A model generated the notes under the pieces. The model had not been told where the DNA came from. It was given only the letters and a program-made list of their open reading frames with translations, and searched no databases. Position numbers and translations under genes: made by a program. From Lagopus muta (Eukaryota; Chordata; Aves; Galliformes; Phasianidae): DNA of 64,000 bases. Location: positions 40,479,508 through 40,543,507 of the forward strand of contig NC_064439.1 in the NCBI RefSeq assembly GCF_023343835.1. Direction: 5' to 3'. Of the stretch, positions 55,716-64,000 are shown one piece after another. How positions within the stretch are numbered: position 1 is the first letter of the stretch; every line of letters begins with the position of its first letter.

Positions 55716-57398
55716 CTGCACAAAAACAAGAATTAAGTACAAAAATTGGATTGGTACAACAGGAGAGATGGAAAATAATCCCCATCCATCCCACGACAGT
55801 AGTTTGTAGCTTGTTGGTTCCGGCACCTTTGTGTGAAATGGAAAGTGTGAATGTGAATCCTCGGAGAAGAAGGACCAAAATGCATCTGTCTCTCTCATGT
55901 CAGGGAGTGCTTTTCACGTCATTGGCAAAAAGGATAAAAACATCTGCCATCAGATGAGATTTTCCTCTGCCAGTTTCAAAGAAGGACCTTAACAGAAAAA
56001 AAACACAAGCCTGCACTTCTGGACTTCTTTCCTTGACCACTGACTGAGGGAGAACGAAGAGTGGCACTGCAACATGCCCTCTCTGGATGCAGATGGTAAG
56101 GAAATGGCTATGGCAGAACTTCATTTCCTTCTCAGGGCTTGTGGTCTATACTCTTGGGTCACACTGGTTTTGCCAGCTATTCCAACCCCAGAAAGTGCAA
56201 TACCATGCATGGTCTGAGGAAAAAAACCACTATTTTTAACCTATTTTTAAATAAATTGATAAGATTTTATCTCTTAATAAATACTTGCCTTGCAAACATT
56301 TATTCCCAGAGGCTTAATGTAAGCACATTGGCCCTTATGTCTAGATCAAGAGGAGGCTGCATGCAGCCAGGACAGAGCTGTGCTTCTGAACACTGTTTTC
56401 CCCTGAGAACCAGTTACTTCAGAGTCTCTGGAAAGCAGCAGAAGTGACTTCAAATGATAACCTCAGCTCTTCTGTGCTTAAAATGCAGCCACAACACTGC
56501 CTACATGGTAACTTAATCAGGCTCAGGACTGAAATGGAGACTGAGAAAAGTTTAACACGTTCAAGGCAAGAGCTGAGAAGTGCTCAGAAGAAGAAACACA
56601 AATAGCAAGATATGCCAAGCTACAGAATGCAGAGATTTTGGCTCTTTCCAAGTAATTGCTTTGTTGACTTTGGAGTGTTATGCACTAGGTGTTGGGGTCA
56701 ATTAGCAGTGGTCAACCAGCAGAACAGAGGAACTGAGGCTGTTTGAAGATCTTTTTTTTTTTGTTTGTTTTAAAATCTGTTGGTAGAGAAGGGTAAAGGA
56801 AGACAAAAAGGCAAAGAGGAAAAGTTAGCAAGAGCAACTGGAAGACAGAAAGAAGCAACATAAAGAAATAAATACCCTTTGCAATGAGAGAGCTTAATAG
56901 AGAATTGCAGCCATTAGCCACTGCAGAGCCTCTAGCAATTCTCCCTGGAAAGAAAATCTGTAGGCAAAACCCTCAATTGATATTAACAGAGCTCTCAGCC
57001 ACTTTAGACCAGCATAGGATCTTCCCCAGGGAGGATCATAGATTGATTTTATGAAATCCTACACCCCTCCAGGAAAATGGCAATTTTCCTTTGCATCAGT
57101 GGATTTTTGCCTGGAACCATGATCCTGGACCTCAGGGGAGCTCCCTGCTCCACACACCAGGAACATTCAGCTCCAGCAATGAATGGGGATTCAGTGCATT
57201 AGCTCTCTTCATGTATGTTTATTTTTGCAACACCTTAACTGTACAGAATCACATCTATGCACTTATATCATTGCTGTGACCTTCTCTTAGCTCCTGACCA
57301 TATTTAGATAGAGAAAGTGTCCCAGAACATTTTCCCACAAGCTCTTGGAAGCTCTGCTACCTTTGTATCATTGGCACTTTAAAATCTACCCTTTCCAG

Positions 57399-57415
57399 GG
57401 AAAAAAAAAAAAAAA
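57399..57415. repeat. poly-A run
   Basis: About sixteen A residues with no recognisable element upstream. Confidence 0.75.
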
Positions 57416-58371
57416 AGAGACTTAAATCAAAACAGGGGTTGTGGTAAGAGGCAACATTGCATTAGGGCAGAGACAAGTACTTAAGGCTTGGCAGCTTCTG
57501 ATTAATATCAGCCTTAGTCCAGTTCCCAAGGAAGATTTTCCAATTGATTTCTGTGGTGTTTGAATAAGGTCGGCACTGTACCTTGTGGATTGTTCCTTTC
57601 ATCCGAGGCTCTCAAACACACAGAACAAACAGGAATGAACATAAAAGAGAGAAGAAAGGTCCCAGTTTTGCCCTCTTTTTACATGGATAGGTTCAATGGG
57701 ACTTTCAAGGAGTAAACCAATTGTCTGATTTCTTTTAATTTGATGTCTTTATTCTATAATATTGAGAGGAGTATCATGCTGTACTTGCAACACCCGTTCT
57801 CTTGTTACTAATTGCCTTTGCAATCATCAGTAATAACACTGTTCCATTGAGAAGCAATAAAAATGTACCCAAAGCTACAATTTCTCTGATCACAAGCATT
57901 CACTGTTAAAATATTGAGAAGTATTTCCACAGTCTTCTGTGGGGGTAAAAATAAATAACCCACAACAACTTAGTTTTCTGCATTGCTGCTGCTCTCTGAA
58001 ATGTCCTCCTTCTGGCACCAGTTCAATGATAACAGAATTGAGCAATATGGCTCCACGGGAAAAGATAACGAAGAATCAATGTCTAAGCAATTTCAGGATC
58101 ATCTCTGAATTTGATGTCCAGCTGATTAGTTTATATCATAATGGTTCCTCGGTCCTATTTTAAGCATCTTCGAGAAGAACACTTTGTAACCCAGTTAAAA
58201 TGCTTCCTCATCGGGAAGAAATCAATATCAAACAAGGCAGAAATGACCTCTGCCAAATTTTCTTACGCTCACCACAAGAGTGCTTAAAATATAATTCCCA
58301 GGGAATGTTCTGCAAAACTGAGTGAGTTTTAAATAATCCAGTGTAGTGAAAGGAGCTTCTAATGGTTCATC

Positions 58372-58785
58372 CAGAGGAGACCCAGGGAACTACAGGGCGG
58401 TGAGCCTCACATCTGTGTATGGAGCAGTTCCTCCTGGAAGCTATGTTAGGGTACATACTGCACATAGAGGTGATCTGTAACAGCCAGCACAGCTTCACCA
58501 AGAGCAGATAGGAGGGAGACAGACATTTTTACATGGTCTGGTAGTAATAGTACAATGGGGAACGGCTTTAAACTAGAGGAGAGATTTAGATTAGATGTCA
58601 GGAGGAAATTCTTTACTCAGAGGCTGGTGAGCCCCAGCACAGCTACCCAAAGAAGCTGTGGTGCCCCATCCCTGGAGGTGCTCAAGGCCAGGTGGCAGCC
58701 CTGCCCATGGCAGGGGGTTGGAACTAGGTGGGCTTTAAGGTAGCTTCCAACCCAAACCATTCTATGTTCTATGATTCTGTGCTGT
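58372..58785 (+). repeat. CR1 LINE fragment with internal deletion
   Basis: The 5' part encodes DPGNYRAVSLTSV (near 58378), a conserved CR1 reverse transcriptase motif. It then jumps to the ORF2 tail (NGFKLEERFRLDVRRKFF at 58561) and 3' UTR, ending in attctatgttctatgattct. Most of the polymerase domain is missing. Confidence 0.93.
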
Positions 58786-61700
58786 CTCGTTCCTCTCCCT
58801 CTCTAAACAGAATAGATTGTGGCACCATCCTACAAACACTGGTGAACAAAGATTAGATTCTTCAGCCTTGGTCAGTCAAGAGCACAGGATCTGCGGCAGC
58901 AGAATTGGGTGCTGGAGAAATATCACACAAATGAGAGGCTTCACAATCAGTGCTTGATGGAAATGATCCATTGGAACAATACAAAGCATCATTTAGTGTT
59001 CCAGTGGGAAGTTAAAAGGATGATTAGGCTACTCTCTGGAAAAGGTACGTAGTTTCACATATGAAGTGTGTCAGGATGATAGGCAATTTTGTACTGCTTA
59101 TATTAGAAGGCAGATTCTAGTCTTCTTCCTCAATTGCAAGAATGATTAAATTCTAAGCCAATAAAACAGGATAGTAAGTACTTTGCTTGTTTGAATGTGC
59201 CCTTTAAAAATTATGTATCATCACAATCATCAGACTGGTGAATGCTTACCAAATGCTCCTCTTTTTGCTCTTGGTGGTCAGAGAGCTCCTGGGGCTCTGG
59301 CATTCACACCCCAGCTGCTCAGCTCAGCCCCACTCCTGTTGGGAGCTAGATGTGTCTGGGCAGCAGAGAAACAGCTGGTGTGAGGTGTTCAGGAGAATAG
59401 CAAACCAGAAGAGGAGGACACCCCCCACCCCTTCTTCCTTGCTACCTCTGAGCCAGCTGCTGGCCACAGGGCTGGAAGGCAGATGGGCAGGTTGCCATGC
59501 CCTTCCAGGGTCACCCCTCTTAGGGAAGTGAATAGCACTGCTTTCACATTCTCCTCTGCTTAAAGCCCTGCTTGCACAAGCCATCCCAAACAAAAAACAG
59601 CTTTTTCTCAGGTAACACCATTTTGCATGGAGTGGGAGTTTGAGCAGAAATGGAGAAACAGTCCAGACTTGGGCTATAGCTGCAGGAAAATATCTTCATC
59701 CTCGTGAGACTTTGGTTATAACCACATTTTCACATTAGCAAGCTATTTAAAGCAAAAGAGCAATCTCTCTCATGCTCAGCTCTGGTCTCCTACTTTGTAT
59801 TCCAGCCAGGAAGTGCCTGATAAAGGCTCAGTATTTTTCCATGAATTAGGATGCCTTAATTAGTAGAGACAGCTAACTTAAATTAGCCGTAGGAGCAGGT
59901 ACAACCCTCAAGAGAGCAAAGAACAATGACTGCAGTACACTCAGAACAGCGTGAGGAGTTTTGCCTTTGGAAAGACATTCATCCAGGCAGAGCAAGGCGT
60001 CATTGAATATGCAGCTGGTAACTTAGGAGCACCCATTTTTGGGGGTGACGACAGGATGGCATGCTGTACTTTCCCTAGCTCCGAGTCAGGGGGCACAAGC
60101 AGTTATTTCTATTTCTTCCCTTCTTGCACCACCCAGAGGCACTACGCTGGGTGCAAGCCCAGTGTGCTGACGGCACACACCAACGTGGTTCCCCCTACAC
60201 GTCAGCACATGGAGCATGGGTGGGAGTTGGGGCCAGAAGCCTGCAGAGGGGCAGGAGATCCAGGGTGGGTCCTATGAAAAATCAGCTGGTTCATGATTCA
60301 GAAATTGGCAAAAAGCCCTTTGAAAGAGGCCAGCTGGACAATGAAATGTATTTTCCTTATCATTTGCATTACCACACTTTTATCCACAAAGATGGACATG
60401 GGGAAGATAAGATGCAAATTTTGATCAGCAATTGCGATTGTTCTATCAGCAGCTCTACACTTGAAACTCTCTGAGTGCTTATTGCTGTGGGAAGAACTTG
60501 TTCTGCAGAACAGATATGGCAGTCTGCAGGTGCAAACAAATCTGCAGGTATAGCAACATGCCAGCAGAATGGGCTGTGGAAGGGTTTAGATGCTCCAGAT
60601 ACAAATCAAAAGTGCTCACTTAAGAGAAAATTGTTCCTGAAAACTAAAACTGCTGGAGCCAGATGGAGTCCTTATCACTGGCACAGATGCATAAGTAACA
60701 GCTGCCCTAAACTCTCTAGCTATTGAAGCAATGGCAGCAGCTTTTTGTCCTTGTACAAACAGCTGCAGCTGGACATTGTTTGCAAGGTCACAATTTATTT
60801 ACTTCTCCTGCATTATTCTCTCACATCAGTTGTGAAGCAGGGCCCCAAGCCACTGACTTGGACTACTTGTGACTATGCCTCCTTTTCTCATCCAAGAAAT
60901 AAACTAAAATACCACATCACTCTGGCCCAGCAGGAGCAGAGGTTCACTGGTGCATGTGAGACAGACAGCAGATTAAATTTAGCTCTGGAGTTCAGCTGAT
61001 GTACTTTCTTCCAAGAAGCACATCAGAAAAGGGACATTGAAAACACGCTTGCAAAAGTCTCTGTGGGGTAACTCCTCTCCATGCAAGTAAGGATGTTGTG
61101 TTCCCTACCTTGCCCCTATCAGCTCTGCCTGGGACACCTCACTCACCACTCAAAAAATCCCAAAGAACTGGACAGTCTCAATGTGAGGTTTTTTAATGTG
61201 AGGACATTTTTAACACATTTTTCAGTTCCTTTTTCAGGATATCTGGATTGATGTGTGGGTTTTTTTAGCTCCTGTGTTCTAAAAAGGTAATCTCTTGAAA
61301 AGCCTGATTGCTAGTAAATACATCAGGATGGCCTCTTCAAGAAAACGATTAAGCAATTACAGTGAAAGATATTAAAATAAGGTTTCAGCAATACCACGAG
61401 ATTGATTTGAGAGTGTTACAGGAAGCTGAGACCTGCTGTTCCATGATGAATGAGTTCCCTGAGAAAACCCAGTAAGAGGCCATAACATAATCACATAATG
61501 GAATTGTTCTTGAAAAATCACTTGCTCTGGGATTTGGAAATCAGCGGCCCCCAATGACCTTGCATTTGACTTCTCTATTCATGATCTAGGAAAAGAAAAG
61601 GTCGACAGCGACAACCAGTAAACAAAAACAGGCCTCCAGCTGAAGTAGACACAGGCAATGTCAGGTTTTTGAGCCTGTGGAGAACTCAGATGGGATGAGA

Positions 61701-62160
61701 TCTGATTAGAGATCTTGAGCAAGATGTTGCTGGCTATCTAAGTAACAGGTCTAACGAGTCATCTAACAGCAGGGAGAGATAAGGGAAGGGCAAGCACAAC
61801 CAAAGGAAAACTGGACTTTACTGATGTGTTGCATGGTCATACGAGAAGTCCACATGGTGCCTCAGACTTAAACATCAGCCAAGGCTATAAAACCAAGAAT
61901 AGTGCAAATTGATCCTTTCTACCCCTAAATGAGAGTGGTTACAGCATCCCATAAGTCATTCTCTGGGGTCACTGGTAAGGCAGCTCTTGTGGTTGCAAGC
62001 AGATAGGAATTCTGCTTTTCTCCATGAAAACAAAAGCATGCAAGGGGACCTGGAAAGGCTGGCAGTGGCAGTAGCTCCAGAAGGGATTGGTCTCGTGCAT
62101 AAATGAACTGAGGACTCTGTCCCCTATGACAGAAACCTTCATAGACCAAAAATTGTGCCC
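58786..62160. other. non-coding stretch, nothing recognised
   Basis: Short open frames on both strands, none with a domain or consistent splice context. A C-rich patch at 59420-59432 is the only compositional oddity. I see no gene or repeat here. Confidence 0.5.
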
Positions 62161-62490
62161 AGAATCATAGAGTTGTAGGGGTTAGAAGGGACCTCTGGAG
62201 ATCACAAACCTCTTGCTGAAGCAATTTCCATATAGAAGATCACACAGGAAGGTGTCCAGGTACGTCTTGAATATCTCCAGAGAAGGAGATTCTGCTACCT
62301 CTCTGGACAGCCTGTTCCAGTGCTGCATCACACTCACAGTAAAGAAGTTCTTCCTCATATTCAGATGAAACTTCCTGTGTTGCAGTTTTTGCTTTTGCTT
62401 GTTTCCCCTTGTCCTGTTAGTGGGGACCACCAAAGAGAGCCTGGTGCCATCCACTTGATTCCTGTACTGTAGGTATTTATAAATGATCAC
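62161..62490 (-). repeat. CR1 LINE fragment
   Basis: The inverted tail (cagaatcatagagttgtagg) leads through the 3' UTR to the ORF2 tail; the minus strand reads FHLNMRKNFFTVSVMQHWNR, then LSREVAESPSLEIFKTYLD. Confidence 0.93.
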
Positions 62491-64000
62491 TTCAAATATT
62501 ACTTCCTGCAGCTCTGTACAGGACAGAAAGCTGTGGCAGACAGCTCACATATGCTGAGCATCCATGAAACAAACTGCAGGCAGAGAAGTTACAACTCAGA
62601 AATTTCTGTGCGTCCAACCACGCAGCCTCCCCAGCCATGGCAATATGGATAGCCTGCATTTGCAGTGCTAACCACAGGATTCAGCCACCTCTGCCACGGC
62701 GTGATGGAGCTAAGGCTGCTTTAAATGACCCAATTTTCAGACCGTGTGCATATCATACTGAAGTACAGTCTCAACTCCAGCCTTATGCATTGGTCACCCA
62801 GCACCAGCTTTTGAGAAGCTTTGATTGGTTACAGAGCAGAAACCTACAGCTTGAATTCCATGGCCAAAACTGAAGGGGTAACTACTGTGCTTAAAGCAAG
62901 TACTAAATCTCTTTGTTCAGTCCAATCCAGATAGGGACAAAAACAGTGATGTCTGCCTGTTCTGGCTTTTCCTGCAAACCACTCCTGGTCTTTCAGTCGC
63001 CCGTATTCCCTGTGGAACAAGAGTGGCACCTGGTGGTCAGATGCCCTTAGCACTCATCAAAAACTTTTTTTTTTTCTTTTCTTTTTCTTCCCAATTGAAT
63101 GCAGTGGAACGTCAGAGGAGCACTTTGTATAACGCAGTCCTGACTGGCCCGATCAGTGACAACTGCTACCTGCAATTATTCGTGTACCTCACTGTTTTCC
63201 AGCACAAGCAGCACCAACTGACATTCCCACAAAACACCAGCTCCACAGATGATCCTCCTTCCCTACATTGCAATTCTCCTGTGAGTCGTAAGGAAGGAAT
63301 GAGGACCTGCCCTGTCTTACTGAAAAGATTTTTCTTCCTGACTGCTTGGAAAAATAAAAATGAATCAGGGCTTCCTATGAGGGCAGAGATGAAATAAGCC
63401 TATTTCAAGCAGCTACCAAATGTGCATCCCTAGAGATGCTTAGGGCCACATGTGTCATGGAAGAAAATGCTGTTATTCTCCTGTTTATCAGCCATTCTAT
63501 GCCTCATTGGGATGGGACTTCTGTAAGTCCCTGCACTCTGCAAACCCTGTAAATAATAGATGTGATCTGGGTCTGAATTTATGCCACGAGTGCTCCTCAC
63601 ATCAATGACACTCATCTGGCAAGAAGTTCTGATGCAGAAGAGCTCTGTCTGAGGAACAAGCCCACACAAAGCACTGAATCTCAGACATCTGAGCTTGGAT
63701 TCATATCTTGCTGTCCAGTGATTATTTTATGGCTCATTACAAATCGGAGACTGAGAGGTTATCCCCTTAGATCCGCCTTCACCGGTTTGAGATCTATTTT
63801 TTGCCCAACTGCTCCTTTTCTACAACTCACACAAGATGGAGACATCGAGATTGGTAGATTCCTGCAGGTGTGGCAGGAATTGTCCAGAAGTGGCTGGGAT
63901 GAGCACCAAAGGATGTGTGCAACAGTGGCATAGTCACTGCACTTACACAGTAAAACAGACTGGAGCATCAAGGACTGTATGAAACAAAATCCAGCTCTCC
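62491..64000. other. non-coding end of the window
   Basis: Includes a T/CT-rich tract at 63064-63091. No gene, RNA or repeat family recognised. Confidence 0.5.

Larger units (their letters stand above)
45776..58371. other. largely non-coding region upstream of ENTPD3
   Basis: AT-rich sequence with CR1 copies at 46674-46945 and 53058-53285 and several weak exon-like segments on the minus strand (separate entries). The expected mammalian upstream neighbour EIF1B is not visible. A stretch at 47806-47880 (gggtgtccaaccttttgg) looks like the end of an interspersed repeat, but I cannot name the family. Confidence 0.4.

Noticed and set aside
45776-64000. EIF1B, the mammalian neighbour upstream of ENTPD3
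   Set aside because: No segment on either strand encodes its recognisable sequence.

Overview
The window is nuclear DNA of a bird, most likely a galliform such as chicken. About twenty truncated CR1 LINE copies are present, several ending in the typical ATTCTATGATTCTATG-type tail. There are no mammalian SINEs, and the genes are compact, intron-containing and vertebrate. This assignment is inference from sequence character; no database was searched.

Three protein-coding genes can be rebuilt exon by exon, all on the minus strand. From right to left they are ENTPD3 (ecto-nucleotidase, nine coding exons at 42820..28235, CpG-island promoter near 45.0-45.25 kb), RPL14 (60S ribosomal protein L14, six exons at 23670..20736, CpG-island/5'TOP promoter at 23.3-23.95 kb) and GASK1A/FAM198A (Golgi-associated kinase 1A, main coding exons at 7587..1772, with a candidate first exon ending in the ATG at 12700). 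The ENTPD3-RPL14 pair, head to tail, is the order I remember from mammals (human 3p22.1). GASK1A lies much farther from RPL14 in human, so its closeness here would reflect a rearrangement or compaction. The three genes do not form one pathway: ENTPD3 hydrolyses extracellular nucleotides, RPL14 is part of the ribosome, and GASK1A is a secretory-pathway kinase-like protein.

Layout: 0.3-0.7 kb CR1; 1.8-7.6 kb GASK1A coding exons; 7.6-12.7 kb its presumed first intron; 13-20.7 kb intergenic with five CR1 fragments; 20.7-23.7 kb RPL14; 23.3-23.95 kb CpG island with NRF1-type palindromes; 24-28 kb intergenic with one CR1; 28.1-45.2 kb ENTPD3, with CR1 copies in two introns; 45.3-64 kb mostly non-coding, with CR1 fragments and a few weakly supported minus-strand exon-like segments that I cannot name.

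I see no RNA genes, CRISPR arrays, prokaryote-type operons or intact mobile elements. The best candidate for something undescribed is the set of minus-strand exon-like segments between 46.1 and 55.7 kb. Part of that set is phase-compatible, but the chain is incomplete and may be chance.
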